Below are positions 33,160 through 45,678 of a stretch of 64,000 nt of DNA, in pieces. Numbering within the stretch: position 1 is the stretch's first letter; every line of letters starts with the position of its first letter. This DNA is from Neoconidiobolus thromboides FSU 785 (taxonomy: Eukaryota > Entomophthoromycota > Entomophthoromycetes > Entomophthorales > Neoconidiobolaceae). Position numbers and translations under genes: made by a program. A model generated the notes under the pieces. The model saw nothing but the letters and a program-made list of their open reading frames with translations, did no database searches and had not been told where the DNA came from. The stretch spans positions 1-64,000 of the forward strand of contig MU626350.1 in assembly GCA_025603075.1 (NCBI GenBank), in the 5' to 3' direction.

Positions 33160-34359
33160 TTGATTACTCAATAAAAGCGTGATGTGTATAATGTATATTT
33201 TTTATGTCAAATAGTGAATTATACATAATAGTTTATCAGAAATAAATGATAATAGTTTACATTTAATATTTCAAAGTTTTATATTTTTAAGTAAAAACTA
33301 TACATATATTTGAAATTGATCGTAAAAGCTTCTTCAAATTTTGTGATAACATGGCAACCATATCCTATTAATATGGTATTCACGTAATGTTAGATTTTAT
33401 AATACATTCTAAGTTTAAACATCGACTTTTTTATGACAACTTTACTCTAAAATTAATAATTAATTTCAAATATTATTTGATACCATTTATATTAAAATGT
33501 CAAATAATAATAAAGATACTGATTGAGAATGATAAAGTAGCTAAATTCATCAGTTTACTTTAATTTATTCGCGTTGCGATATGTGTAATACTAGAACACT
33601 TAAATATAAAGAAAAAGAACTAATTAAAATTAATTTAACTTTCTCTTAGTTAATGTATGAGAAGTCAAAAAACAAAAAAACATAAGGAGCTATTTATCAT
33701 TCTAAAGCTTGAGAAGAGGTAAAAATATCATTAAAAGTTAATTTCCATGCTTATATAAATATAAAATAGTGAACATACAGCTTAATTAAATTTAAATAAT
33801 CATTACTAAATTTAGAAATTATTATTTCAATTTGAACAAATTTAACTAAAAAAGGATTTTTTAAAAACTACATTTAAGCAAAATATATTTAATTGAAAAA
33901 AAGTACTTTTGTGTGAGGACTATTAATTTTTTCTAAATATATTGTGGTGAAAAATTATTTAAGATATATATAAAGTAATGTGAAGGAACAATTGGATGAC
34001 ATATTTCAATAAAACAGTAGTTCAATTTGGTCTAATTTTCTATTAAGTTTTGTCGCCAAATCCATAAAAAGATCTTTGTAAAATCAACTAGATTCGTGTC
34101 AAGAGCTTGGAATTGATATAATAATTTAGTATTACAGGGAGGGCTTTCATAAATGACGATTTTTTTTTTATTAGTTTATAGCTTAAATAAGGATTTAAAT
34201 TTTTGTTTTATTTTATTATTAAATGTCAAAGTTTTAGGTTTAGAGCTTGGATTTTAATTCTTAAAATAATTATTATTTTAAAATTGAAATAGCTTGAATA
34301 TTTATTTTTAAAACTTACACATAGTTGAGCGATTAAAACTTTTATTAGGGTCAAAGGAC
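33160..34359. other. Intergenic, no gene seen
   Basis: 1.2 kb, AT-rich, between the Thr-rich gene and the convergent GGPP synthase. No supported feature. Confidence 0.4.
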
Positions 34360-35259
34360 TTAGATTACACCACTTTCTAACTTTGTAATTAGGTCTAAAA
34401 ATAATGGATTGCTGCCCAAATTTTCAATCATGGCTCTTATTTCTTTCAGAAGCTGAAGTAGATAATCTCTAGTATATCCAAAAGAATTAGTTTCCTCCAT
34501 TAATTTCAAGGCATACTTCTTTAAGTCGATATTCTCACTACGCTGCTTCAATATGTTCTCTAACTGATGAATATTATTAGATGTCCTCAAAGAGTGGATA
34601 ATTGGAAAAGAGTATTTGCCCTCACTTAAATCCTCACAAAATCCTTTAGCAGAATGATACTCATCTGTTTTCAAATTGATGTAATCATCTCTAATTTGAT
34701 AAAGTTTTCCTAACAAATTAACTAATGGTACGTAGTCTTCCTTAGAATCCGAAACTTCCTGCATCATTTTAACTCCTAATCTTAATAAACCACCAGTTTT
34801 ATTATTCACTATATCTAAATATTCCTCCTGGGTTGGACATATGCTTCTATCCCTACAATGTAATTCCATACCTTGCCCTTTATGCAAATTAATTAATTCT
34901 AGTGAATAGATTTCAATTAGTTTTGGATTATCTAATTCACATATTTTTCGTAATGCTAAAAAGTAAATATAGTTAGCACAATTAATTGTTATTGGTACTC
35001 CATAGATACGATGGGCTACTGGGATTCCTCTTCTTAGTTCTGAATTATCTTGCACATCGTCAATAAGCAATGAAGCACTGTGTAACATTTCCAACACTTC
35101 GCCTATCGTCTTTAAATATTTATCATCAATTTTAAGCCATAGTTGAAAGGCTCCCAATAATTTTGTACAAAAAGATTTTCCCGGGTTACTGGATAAATAA
35201 TTGTAAGGTTCTAACAACAACTCATTTTCATTAACTTTACTAAAATTCATTTTTATCAT
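34360..35259 (-). CDS. Geranylgeranyl diphosphate synthase
   Basis: Single-exon minus-strand gene of 299 residues from MIKMNFSKVNENELLLEPY. It has the first Asp-rich motif DDVQD (67-71) preceded by HSASLLI, then the RRG motif, GQGMELHCRD, the NNKTGGLLRLGVKMMQ helix and the second motif QIRDDYINL (191-195, ending Asn rather than Asp as in many fungal and animal GGPPS). This is the trans-prenyltransferase family that condenses IPP with FPP. The small side chains before DDxxD fit a C20 product, like yeast Bts1. The product supplies protein geranylgeranylation and possibly carotenoids. The length is typical (about 300). Confidence 0.93.
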   Translation of the reverse strand: MIKMNFSKVNENELLLEPYNYLSSNPGKSFCTKLLGAFQLWLKIDDKYLKTIGEVLEMLHSASLLIDDVQDNSELRRGIPVAHRIYGVPITINCANYIYFLALRKICELDNPKLIEIYSLELINLHKGQGMELHCRDRSICPTQEEYLDIVNNKTGGLLRLGVKMMQEVSDSKEDYVPLVNLLGKLYQIRDDYINLKTDEYHSAKGFCEDLSEGKYSFPIIHSLRTSNNIHQLENILKQRSENIDLKKYALKLMEETNSFGYTRDYLLQLLKEIRAMIENLGSNPLFLDLITKLESGVI

Positions 35260-35508
35260 ACAGATTTAAAAAAAGTAATATTTAAATTATAGCTCAAGAA
35301 TTTTATAATGCTGAATTTGATATTGTTTTTCAAACATACGTAAGCAAAGATTTTAAACTGTGATTTGTGCAATTTCAATTTAACAGATAGTCTTCAATAT
35401 TACTCACATATTAAATGAGATATAAAATTCAAACGTTTAAAAACTATAAACTGAAATCAGAAACAAACAATTAGAAACTATACTATGATTAAATAACAAT
35501 TATATCAA

Positions 35509-37663
35509 TTAAGAATCTGAAGCTTTTTTAAACCTTGAAAAGGAAGTGGAACCAGAAGAAGATTGTTGGTTAAAGCCAACTCCGAACTGTTCTCTAGGTC
35601 TTGGCTTGAAATTTTTGTTGTTATTGAAACTAATTTTCCCTTTCTAAAGAATACATTAGAACTATGGTTAATATTAAAAATGTAATTACCCTTTTAGCAA
35701 TTGCGAATAATGAGCTGGGTACATTAATGCTTTGTTTTTTGAATGAAGTAACAAATTGATGAGCCATGAATTGGTCATGATTCTCACTTTTTACAAGCAT
35801 TGTCAAAGCATATCCTTTGCTTCCAGCTCTACCAGTACGCCCAATTCTATGTATATGAGAGTCTAAGTCTTTGGCAACATCGTAGTTGACTACCACCTGC
35901 ACTATTGGCACATCTAGCCCACGTGCTGCTACATCAGTAGCAATCAGTATTTTAACGCTCCCATTTTTAAATTTGCTCAGTACTTCATCCCTTTCATTTT
36001 GCATCAAATCACCATGAATTGAAGCGCCTAACTCAATTAATATGATACTATAAATATTTAATATTATTTACATAAATAACCCATTTGAACTAAAGAGGCT
36101 TGTAATTGCTGTGTAGCCATAATTGTAGATACAAAAATAAGGACGCCATATTTATTAACTAACCAATTAGGTAAATACTTTAATAAAGTAGACCACTTTA
36201 GATGAGGCTCATCGAGTACTTCAAATTCTTGAATAATATCTGGATGAAGCTAAATGGTAATTAAAAATAAATAATTTTAGAAAATCTTATCAATAACATT
36301 ACCATTCCAACCCCACCAATCGTAACTTTAATAGGGTCATTTAATAGCCTTCTTGATAACTTTTCAATACTTTTTGGTAAAGTTGCTGAAAACATCAGTG
36401 TTTGTTTATCTGGACGAATGTTGTTCGCTATAGAAACTACTTGAGGCTCGAAGCCCAAATCCAACATACGGTCTGCTTCATCTAATACTAAAAACGAGGT
36501 CCTGTATAAACTAAATGCTTTCATTTTAATCAAATCAATCACTCTCCCTGGTGTTCCAACTAAAATATCAGCACCACTTCTTAACTCTCTAAACTGTTGT
36601 TGTTTAGAAATACCTCCACACCCAATACATACATTAAAATGATAGCTTTTACTGTATTTTTTTGCCTCATTTCCTATTTGGATTGCCAATTCATGCGTAG
36701 GTGCTAATACAATACCAATAGGCCCTTCTCTATCTTTTTTTTTACTTTGTTTCAATACGTGATTAATAAGCGGCCAAAGGTAGGCTGCTGTTTTCCCACT
36801 ACCAGTTTGAGCGATAGCTATCATGTCTCTCCCTTTTAAGCCAATGGGGACGGCTTGCATTTGTATTGGAGTCGGGCTTTCATATTGTGATCTAGCAACT
36901 CTATCAATTAACTTATCTTCAAATTGGAAGTGGCCAAACACTAAGCACGGCTTTGAGATATCTCTTCCTTCAACTTTAATATTGTATAGTTCCCTTATTT
37001 CTTTGACTTTGTCAATAGCCAAGTTAGAAATGTCAGGGTGCTCTTTATAAATATCTTTAACTATTTTTAAATATTCTATTTCTTCATGATTTATCGGTTT
37101 CAGTGGCTCGATATCTTTTTTGTTTTTAACGACTATTTCATCATTCGAGTCATATTCTACATCCCCTTGTTCATCAACAGCTCTTGCCATTGCATAAACT
37201 TCCTCATCAGAATCCATTTCTTTGTTGGTTTTTATCGCTGGAATTAGATTGATATTCTTTTTTCGGTGCTTCAAAAAGGATTCCATTACATCCTCTTGCT
37301 CTTCTCCCATTCCCAATGATCTTGGTCCTCGACTTGGTTCACTTGCTTGCTTTTTAGTTTCACTTTCTATTTCCAACATAAATGCTTCCAATGGATCTTC
37401 TTCTTCATTCTTTTCTACTTTTTTTTCTTTTTCATCATTATCTTGAGCATCCTCTGGTTTTTTATTTACAATATGGTCATCTAAGAAAAGAGTTAAAGAA
37501 ATTCTCTTATTTATTAAAACTTACTTTGAGCTAATACTTCATTGTCTGATCCTAATAATTTAATAGGCGATTTAAGCATCTTTTCATCATTATCTTCTTC
37601 CAAATTTATTTTTGTTGCGTGAGCGGTATTAAATTTAAATTTCTTTTTTTTAAAGCCTTCCAT
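35509..37663 (-). CDS. DDX42: DEAD-box RNA helicase DDX42 (SF3b125) homologue
   Basis: Five minus-strand exons (37525-37663, 36303-37480, 36081-36249, 35690-36027, 35509-35643) give 652 residues. N-terminal acidic region with EEDPLEAFMLEIES, then the DDX42/Prp5-type IEYLKIVKDIYKEHPDI segment. The helicase motifs are Q (SPTPIQ), I (AQTGSGKT), Ia (PTHELA, where PTRELA is usual), Ib (TPGR), II (DEAD), III (SAT), V (ATDVAARGLD) and VI (HRIGRTGRAG). Family members associate with U2 snRNP/SF3b during spliceosome assembly. The tail RPREQFGVGFNQ and Ser-rich end match no known domain. Human DDX42 is longer because of its C-terminal extension. Confidence 0.92.
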
Positions 37664-37877
37664 GATATAATAAAACAGTTATTCAATTTAGAAGGATTAG
37701 TTCAAGTAGCTGATTCAAATCTTAAGTATAGCTTAAAAATAAATATTTCAACTCAACATACTATTTTGATTTTTAGGATTACAGACTAAAATTCACACTT
37801 TTTACACCAATAATATTTCTAGCTTATAATTTAAGCAAAGCACATGAAAAACTTGTAAGGTAACCAAAGATAACTTT
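37664..37877. other. Short intergenic stretch
   Basis: Upstream region of DDX42 with no distinct motif. Confidence 0.35.
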
Positions 37878-37983
37878 GGGGATGTTGTTTTTGGTTTCAT
37901 CACTTTTACCACTTTTACCACTTTTTAAGCGCTATTTGAGCAAAGATTATTAGTAAAGCTCTTAAATGAAAAAACACATCCCC
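37878..37983 (-). mobile_element. Foldback element, family A, with internal 10-bp duplication
   Basis: GGGGATGTTGTTTTTGG and ACACATCCCC ends, reverse core TTTTTAAGCGCTATTTGAGC. The segment CACTTTTACCACTTTTACCA is a tandem 10-bp duplication not seen in other copies, which makes this one 106 bp. Confidence 0.8.
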
Positions 37984-38705
37984 ATTCGTATCATATTTGT
38001 TTTTTTTGGAATAATATGCATCTAGTTAAAAGATAAATTTTATACATAAATCAAATATAGACTATGACTGAGTTTTTAATCTTTTATTATAACTCTAAAA
38101 TTTTATGAGGTTGTTTAAGTTTGTAAATATTCTCTTTAGAAATATAAACTCTATTGATATAAAGTATTTATAACCCTAGGCAAAATATTTGCAATTATAA
38201 ATAAGGGGTTTTAGCTCTGCATATTTTGTTCATATTTTTGAACAGAGTACTAAAATAACTCTGAATAACTCTGAATAACCTAATAAACGAGCATGTCAAT
38301 TTTAAAAAAATAGATGTTAACTATAGCCGATATTCTATAAGTAACTACTAAAATACACCCTTTTCATAATATGTTTTGAAAATAGCGCTAGCAGAGATTG
38401 TCAAATATGTATTTAAATTTAAAATATTTCTTTTAAAAGTAACTCATAAAACATACAATAAATTATATAAATTTTCTTAAAGCTTATGTCAATTTAAAAT
38501 TCATTCTTTTACTTATTTAGGGGGGAAATATAATTAAACTCAATAAGAATAGCTATGGTTCATGTAGATTCTCCCCTTTTGGATTACTCCGTAGCATGTG
38601 ATTAGGCTTGTATCTAAAGGTTGTTAACCCATTGTGATACATAATAGATCCAAAAATGTAGACAGAATAACTTGTAATTAAGAAATAAGCCAGTTTCTAC
38701 AAACG
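37984..38705. other. Intergenic upstream of S41 peptidase gene
   Basis: About 720 bp. It contains a direct repeat AATAACTCTG at about 38253-38275. The 38530-38640 segment is less AT-rich. No gene seen. Confidence 0.4.
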
Positions 38706-38713
38706 TATATAAA
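38706..38713 (+). promoter_or_regulatory. Probable TATA box for S41 peptidase gene
   Basis: TATATAAA lies 40 bp before the ATG at 38746, implying a very short leader. Confidence 0.5.
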
Positions 38714-38745
38714 GCGAGGACATAGTAAACACTTTACTGGCCAAA

Positions 38746-40689
38746 ATGATCATCAAGCCATTGTTTCATTTGTTTTTATCATTCACCTTGGTTAACTCTA
38801 TCGAAATTGAAGTACCTGATCCTTGTGCAGTAATTTCAAAAAAACCGACAGTAAGCTATAAAGATGCAATATCCTGTTTAAATAAAATCGAATTGGCACC
38901 AGAAATAAAAAACTCGGTGTATGATAGTATTGATAAATCGCTTCCATTTTATGCTTTCATTGATTCGGCAAAACGTTCCCCAGAGCCCAATATGCCTAGT
39001 TATATCAACATTAGAGCAGAGTTAGCTACGGTGGTATCAAAGTCATATAAATCCGAAAATGAGTTCCATAATTCGATTACAAAATTTTTTAAGTCTCTTT
39101 ATGATGGCCATCTTAGATACAAGTCGAAATGCGCTACCTTGTTTGAGTTTAAGCAGCCTTTCCCAGTATTCACAGAAGAAAACCAATGGGGAGATGTAAA
39201 AGTCAAAGTGCTTGAAAATCTTAATTACCCAAACGAGCTCATTCAAGCATGGAACTCAGCAGGGGTAGACGTAACTAAATATGCTGGAAAAGAAATCTTA
39301 GCTATTAATGGATTTCAACCTTTAGAATACTTACAACAATATACTAGAGAATACGTTGGAATTTCTAGAGATCTTAACTCACGTATTAATTTTTCTACAG
39401 CCAGAGTTATACAAAAAGGCGGGAAATGGGGCATATACCATGGGGCATTTGCTTCAACAGATATTCCTCCAAAAAACGAAACTATAAATTTTACCTTTAG
39501 AATTGACAATCAAGAGAAAAGGGTTGTTGTTCCTTATATCGCTTTAGTACCACAACAATACAATCTTTCTATGGATTTTATGAAAAATTTTTGCTATCGC
39601 CAACCATTACTCAATGAGTATCAGGTTGGGGACATCAAATTAGGCTATAGTGAAATATCTGATGCTAAAGAAGTAAAAATTGACCAAGCTCTGAATTTCG
39701 AAATAGTTGGTGCTAAGGAAGTAAATAGCAACCAAGTCCTGAATCTCGGAATGGTAAAAGAAGTCAATTCTATTTTTTCGCCACTTTTTGATGGAATTTA
39801 CTTAAAATCATACTTAATTAATGATAAAGTAGGAGTTATTACTATACCTGATTTTGGCCCTGAAAATGAAAACCTTTGGAATGATGAAATCCGTAGTGTA
39901 TTTCAAAGCTTAAAAGATAAAAAGGCTAGTAGACTAATTTTAGAGTTAAGTAACAATGGTGGTGGAAAGATATGCCTTGGGTATAATATCTTAGAGTATT
40001 TATTCCCTAATGCAGAGATCAAAAAATTTGCTACCGATATGCACTATAATCCACTTATTGCTGATGTAGCTAAGTATTTTAGATATCCAAATTATAATTT
40101 TAAGGATAATAGTACTCAAATAGATGGATCTCCAATAAATAATGCAGATTTTTTTAAAGAAACTAAGACTTATACTCGTGGATTAAATACAAGTAGCAAA
40201 TACACAAATTTATTCCTTGACAATTGCTTTGAAAATCCATTGCTATCTTTACTTAATAACAATACTCAACCCTTTAAAACAGAAGACATAATAGTGCTAT
40301 CGAATTCAGTGTGCTACTCGACTTGCTGCCTTTTAGCTTATGGATTACAAGAAATACATGGCGTAAAAAGTTACTCTATTGGAGGACTTAAAAATCAGCA
40401 AGCCACTGTATCTTCAATGGCTGGTGGAATGGTTGCTCCGTTTGAGTTGATAGAATATGGTCTTAAACCATCAAACTTATCAAATCATCCAGATGTTCCA
40501 AAGCCTTTTAAAACCAACTCTGAGTTTTCCTTTCCTATTCGTGAAGCTTATTCTACAAAATTTAATGAGCTTCGTCCTTTAGAATTTACTTGGATTCCTA
40601 CAAGTAAGCGCTTTCCATATAATCCTAATACTACTTTTAACCCTTTCAAAGTCTGGGAGCAAGTTTCTCTAGACGCTTTTGGTATTTAA
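38746..40689 (+). CDS. Secreted S41-family (CPAF-like) peptidase
   Basis: Single exon, 647 residues, signal peptide at about 1-18 (MIIKPLFHLFLSFTLVNS). The order fits fungal S41/CPAF-type peptidases: an N-terminal four-Cys region (DPCAV...AISCL), a PDZ-like middle (VLENLNYPNELI, GKEILAINGFQPLEYL) and a C-terminal protease core with VGVITIPDFGP-type strand (here KVGVITIPDFGPEN), LILELSNNGGG and the nucleophile region VLSNSVCYSTCCL, where S525 is the likely catalytic Ser, then the GG-x-x-x-Q loop. It is secreted and probably digests host or environmental protein. A short imperfect internal repeat lies at about 310-340 (AKEVKIDQALN / AKEVNSNQVLN). Activity is inferred from family resemblance. 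Confidence 0.85.
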   Translation: MIIKPLFHLFLSFTLVNSIEIEVPDPCAVISKKPTVSYKDAISCLNKIELAPEIKNSVYDSIDKSLPFYAFIDSAKRSPEPNMPSYINIRAELATVVSKSYKSENEFHNSITKFFKSLYDGHLRYKSKCATLFEFKQPFPVFTEENQWGDVKVKVLENLNYPNELIQAWNSAGVDVTKYAGKEILAINGFQPLEYLQQYTREYVGISRDLNSRINFSTARVIQKGGKWGIYHGAFASTDIPPKNETINFTFRIDNQEKRVVVPYIALVPQQYNLSMDFMKNFCYRQPLLNEYQVGDIKLGYSEISDAKEVKIDQALNFEIVGAKEVNSNQVLNLGMVKEVNSIFSPLFDGIYLKSYLINDKVGVITIPDFGPENENLWNDEIRSVFQSLKDKKASRLILELSNNGGGKICLGYNILEYLFPNAEIKKFATDMHYNPLIADVAKYFRYPNYNFKDNSTQIDGSPINNADFFKETKTYTRGLNTSSKYTNLFLDNCFENPLLSLLNNNTQPFKTEDIIVLSNSVCYSTCCLLAYGLQEIHGVKSYSIGGLKNQQATVSSMAGGMVAPFELIEYGLKPSNLSNHPDVPKPFKTNSEFSFPIREAYSTKFNELRPLEFTWIPTSKRFPYNPNTTFNPFKVWEQVSLDAFGI

Positions 40690-41223
40690 ATTCACTCATG
40701 AACAAACCTATTAAATATATAAAAAAGCAATGTTTGTAGTGTAGTTTATTTACTATTTTTTATCACTTTAAATTCGGAATCTACATAAATTAGTTGAAAT
40801 GTCAAGATAATTTTTTAGTTAATTGATATGATAGTTGGAAAATAATTTAGCCTGTTAAAGATGCTGAAATATGCTCGTTTTTTATTATCATTAAAATAAA
40901 ATAGTCAATATAACTTTTACTAAATCTGGTTGATTTAGGTTGCTTAAGAGTGTTTTTCATTAATTTTTGTATTTCTAATTTAAAAATTAAACAAATTATT
41001 AGTTAAATTAGTAACAAAAAAAATCTACAGAGTACATTTATAAAAGTTTAAGCTAAAAACTTTAGTAGATTATTTAATTCAAAATAAGCTTTTAGGATAG
41101 GGATACTATCAACCAATTCAAGGGTGCTATTTAATTTAAAAGCAAGTTTGACTTGTTTAATTTGCAAATTTTAAAATGGATTTTGCATTTCGGAAACTCA
41201 AATCATAAACTAAATATTCCATT
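40690..41223. other. Intergenic, no gene seen
   Basis: About 530 bp, AT-rich, with no supported feature. Confidence 0.4.
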
Positions 41224-43003
41224 ATGCAGAAATCTTTTTTAAAAATGTCAGAAAAAGAGAAGATTGCTGAGGGATTAGAGGCAGGAACTAGTGATGAAAA
41301 AAAGTTCTCAAGCTTGTATTTATTAAGTAAAGTCTTAGATAAGGAAAAGGAAGAGGACCTGAATTTTTTATTCCAGAAAATGAACTTTAAGTTTCTAGAT
41401 AGGCTATTGAAACAAGGTAGTTAGTTTAAATTTATCTATAACTGTTTGAAGCTAATTTATAGGTATGAATAAAGATCTGGATAATGAAAGCGAGGAGTAT
41501 GTTAAAGATAAAACGATGAATGATCTAGGAATAAATGTAATTTCTCACCTATATTCCTTAGAAAACCAATTTAACAGTGATATTCTACTTGCAAGGATTC
41601 CATTATTACTGAATCATTTAGTCAAAAAGAATCATGAAGATTTACTATTAGATATATTTTATAAGTTAAGTTTAGATTTAAAAAGTAGTTTGTATGTAAT
41701 TAAAGGAAGACCATTGTTTGAAAATAGTTTAATGAAAAAATTAATAGATTATGGTCATGAGTTAATAATTAAAAAAGATAGTAAGAAAGATAAATGGGTT
41801 ACATTAATTTCAAACTTTGGAAAAACTTTATTAAATCAAGAAAATGAAAAAGAGTATCAAGTAGTCATAAACGAATTTTTGAAATATATTGCTGTTCAAC
41901 TGGACGGTGTTGATGTTGAGCATAAGTTGGACTACATGAGTGTAATAATTGATTGTCTCCAAGATTGTAATACAAAAGTTTTAAAGTATTATTTAAATAA
42001 TAACAGCTATGATTTTAGTCAATTGAGAAACAACGTTTATCTATTATTAAATAGTCGACATTCTACAGAATATAAAGATAAAGCAATAATATTAAGTAAC
42101 ATTTTAATTCGACATTTTTCATTTGAATGGCTTAAAGATGAGAAGAAAATAGCCATGTTTTTGGTTAGAATGTCAGCAATTGAAGTAAGAACTCTTCTGG
42201 AAGTGATTCAATACGATAGTTATGATAATCAACCATTCTTTTCTTCGTTGGAAATATTGGGTCATATGACTCAATTCTTGAGCCTAGAAGACTTTACAAC
42301 AATTATAGAAATCGATACTAGTAACATTGTACAACTCATTACTTGGCTAAGGGAATCTTATTTGGATTTATTATACTTTTTAACGGACCATGTTGAGGTA
42401 ATTGCAATTAAAATAATTATGGTTTTATATTAATATTGAATAGTTTAAAGACTCAACACACCATCCATTATTACTACGATTAGCTAATGATATCTGCCAA
42501 TATTTAATTGAAGATAGCTACTTACTAGAAAATGAAGTATTTAATAACCAAACCATTCCTTTAAATAAATTTTTTAATTATTTAGTTATAGTTCTAAAAA
42601 GGTAATTTTACGTATAAAAATAAATTAAAATATTAAAATATTTTATAGTTATGAGGATAATTTAATAGCCAAAAGTTGTGAGATGATAGTTAAAGTTAGT
42701 GAAGTTATATTAATGACGAACTCAATTCCAACTCAAAATTTTGAAGAGGTCATTCTTAATTCAATTGATGATTTAATACCAACTTTGGTGGAACATTTGA
42801 ATTCAAGTTTCTCAGGTGTGAAATTAGATAGTAATAGTACTCAATTTATTCAATTGATAAATGAGAATTACCCTATAATAGATGCTCTTGAATTAATCTT
42901 TCAATTAATTGAATCGAATAACTATACTGAATACAATTGTGAAGACGCCAATTTAGACTTTTATAAACAAATTGTAAAAGTTTACAAAAGTTTAGATATT
43001 TAA
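41224..43003 (+). CDS. Neurochondrin family protein
   Basis: Four exons (41224-41416, 41463-42397, 42444-42601, 42649-43003) encode 546 residues. The N-terminus KIAEGLEAGTSDEKKFSSLY, LLSKVLDKEK and MNFKFLDRLLKQG match the opening helices of the neurochondrin family (leucine-rich, ARM-like helical repeats). The rest is a continuous helical solenoid with LxxLL-like blocks. Animal neurochondrin binds signalling and Rab5-linked proteins; the role of fungal members is unknown. A second in-frame ATG (MSEKEK) at 41245 is an alternative start. All introns are short (46-47 bp). Confidence 0.8.
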
Positions 43004-43049
43004 TTAAAATAAAACAAACTTTAATTATAATAACAAATATAAATTATAT

Positions 43050-45678
43050 TCAATTTTTTGAATAGTGAGATTTCCTCCTTTGATTTTTTAAAGTTAATCG
43101 ACGCTGCCTTATTTGTTTAGATTCCGGCTTTGGTGAATTGGAGCTTGATTCACATGACTCCCACACCTTTTGAATTGCTGAATCTGAAATAAAATTAACA
43201 AATCGATTTGCGTAAACTTTAGGATGTACAGCTGAAATAGCATTCTATATGAAATGAATAAATATATAAATTAGATTCAAAATTAAATTACTTTGTCTTG
43301 ACTCATAGATTTCCAATAATGCTCTACTTTTTTAGCATAATTATATGGTGTTAAAATGTCAATAATACCAAAATAATAAATGATATCCCCATCCATATCA
43401 TTTTCATCTGATGAAGAAAATCCACCAGAATCTCTATAAAACACTGCTCTATTAACAAAAAAAGTTTAGCATGATTATTTTGTTCTGTTTGATTTTCACT
43501 TACTCATTTGGTATTCCCTTTAAAGACTTTCCAGACAATGCCACCGGATCAGATACTGCTATTGTCCTTCGTACCATATTAGCTAGCTCAGTACCTTTCT
43601 CTTGACCCCCTTGTAGCACTTTATTTAAATCAGGCTAATAAAAATAACGTATTAAATCACTATTTTATAAATCATGATAAAATAAACCTACCTGAAAAAT
43701 AGATAAGGATCTATCTCTAATACCATCTTGATTACCACGATCTTTAAAATGGATGCCCACTAACAAAGAATAGTCCATAATTTTTAAAGTCTTCAATAGC
43801 TATATTGTATTAATAAATTATGCTAATAGCAATAATATAGTTGCTTACTTTTGCGTCTTTTTCTAATTGCTCGAGAAATATGTTACGTTTTTGAGGTCCA
43901 AAATGAAATCGCCTATCTTTTTCCATCCAATTAAGATCCTTCATTGGTATAATTGGGTTCCTTAAAAATATGCTTTCGTCCACCTTACGCCCCAAAGTAG
44001 ATCCCTATTACAGATTAATAAGCTTAAGCTATATATAGAAAACAGCTATTACTTTTAAATCATATGACTCATGAATATCCTTATTAGGCGGAAAAATGTT
44101 TGCCATTACTACAAAATGAATTTTTCTGGAATATGCTACTTTGACTCGATGCAAGCCGTAAATCCTAGTCAATAAAGTATCTGGATTTTCTTGAATATAC
44201 TAAAATTAAAAATAAATATTGATAAGTTACAACAATATAGTCCTAATATTTACCTTAAAATAATCTGGTAAAATTTTCCTCATAAATCGATGCTCTACAT
44301 GATGTACCGTCTTGATAATAAATCTATAATCCCTAGAATAGTAAAAGAAACTTTTACTTTTCCCTGGAGAAAACAATTCGGATACAATATATTTGTGGGT
44401 TAATGACATCTAATTATATGTGTTATTTAATCAAAACTTAATTAATTCCAAGACTTACTAAATACTCCGCTGGGTCAATACCAAAAATTGTCCTTATTTG
44501 ACGGAATACATTGGGTGCATAGTCTTTAAATTTAAAGTCATATTTAGATGAGGGCACCAACTCATTTCCAGTGCTAAAAAATCTAAGTAAAGTTAACAAA
44601 GTAATATGACTTTAAACTTACACATCAAAAGCGAGTTTATTTGATGCAATAAAGTCTTCTGTTGATAAAGACTTCATTGGTTTTGCTGAGCATCTGGAAA
44701 CCTAAAATTTATATAAATAAATACCATCTTACCATATAAATTGAAACTTACTGAAACTCTAATGCCGGTCAACATATTGTACATCAGAGTATAGTTTTGA
44801 TGTCCTTCAGCTACTCTAGTCCCTATAAGAACTCTATCTTCATCTTCATCATTTGAGCCAATTTTATTAGGTCTTTTTGAGAACCGACGATATTGTTTCC
44901 AACTCTGTTTAGCATCTTCCCAATTACTTACTTGTTCTAGCATAGTCATTTTTCCATTCGATGTGTATGACCTTTGATGTGATTTGACAAAATTAGGCCC
45001 TTTAAATTGAGTAGGATCGAGGGTTTTGGTTCTATGAAACTTTCTATTTTCTTTACTTGTTGAATCTGTCTCAGTTATCGTTGGCGTAGCATATGATGGT
45101 AATAAGATACTTTTTGGCCTAGTTGCACGACTATTTATACTTTGTTTCCTTGAATGCCTTCTATGCTTCTTTACTTCTAACTTATCTTTTGTATCAAATT
45201 TATTACTTTCTATTTTACTTGGCTCCTCGAATACTACCTTTTCAGTTAGATTAATGCTCTTAGAACTCGAGTTTTTTGCTTTGTGGCTATAAGCTTTTGA
45301 ACTCTCATCAAAGCTTATTGATTTTTTATCCATAATTTCTGCATCTTCAGGTTTTAAAAGCTTTTCTGCCTTATTTTCTTGAAATTCTTTGGCATCAGAG
45401 TAAAATGATATAATAGAATCCCTACTTTCATTCGTTTTTTTCCTTGTTCTCGATCTTATACTTTGGCTATACCTTCCTCTTGCCTGTAGATCGTTTAAGC
45501 TTAAAGAACTATACTCATCAATGATCTCAATATTTAAGTGGTTAGCAATTGTATTTAAATCCGGAATATCATTAGATACGTTGATTTTTATTTCACTGTT
45601 TTTATCGGAAAATGGATTTCTATCTTGATCTTGATTACTAGTTACATTGAAGGGGTCCTTAGTATTGGTGACCATCAT
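43050..45678 (-). CDS. MSS4: Phosphatidylinositol-4-phosphate 5-kinase (Mss4 type)
   Basis: Ten minus-strand exons: 44752-45678, 44622-44701, 44459-44573, 44254-44409, 44053-44199, 43849-44004, 43692-43799, 43504-43634, 43292-43448, 43050-43244. They encode 723 residues. The N-terminal 280 residues are Ser/Lys-rich and disordered. The kinase core then has [43 protein letters not shown] (ATP-binding Lys), the [14 protein letters not shown] motif, [13 protein letters not shown] and [21 protein letters not shown], all typical of PIPK. It makes PI(4,5)P2 at the plasma membrane for actin, endocytosis and phospholipase C signalling. I start at the ATG pair at 45678 because the frame is closed just upstream. 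A further 5' exon (ATGAGTAATGAG near 45760) cannot be joined in phase. Confidence 0.92.
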
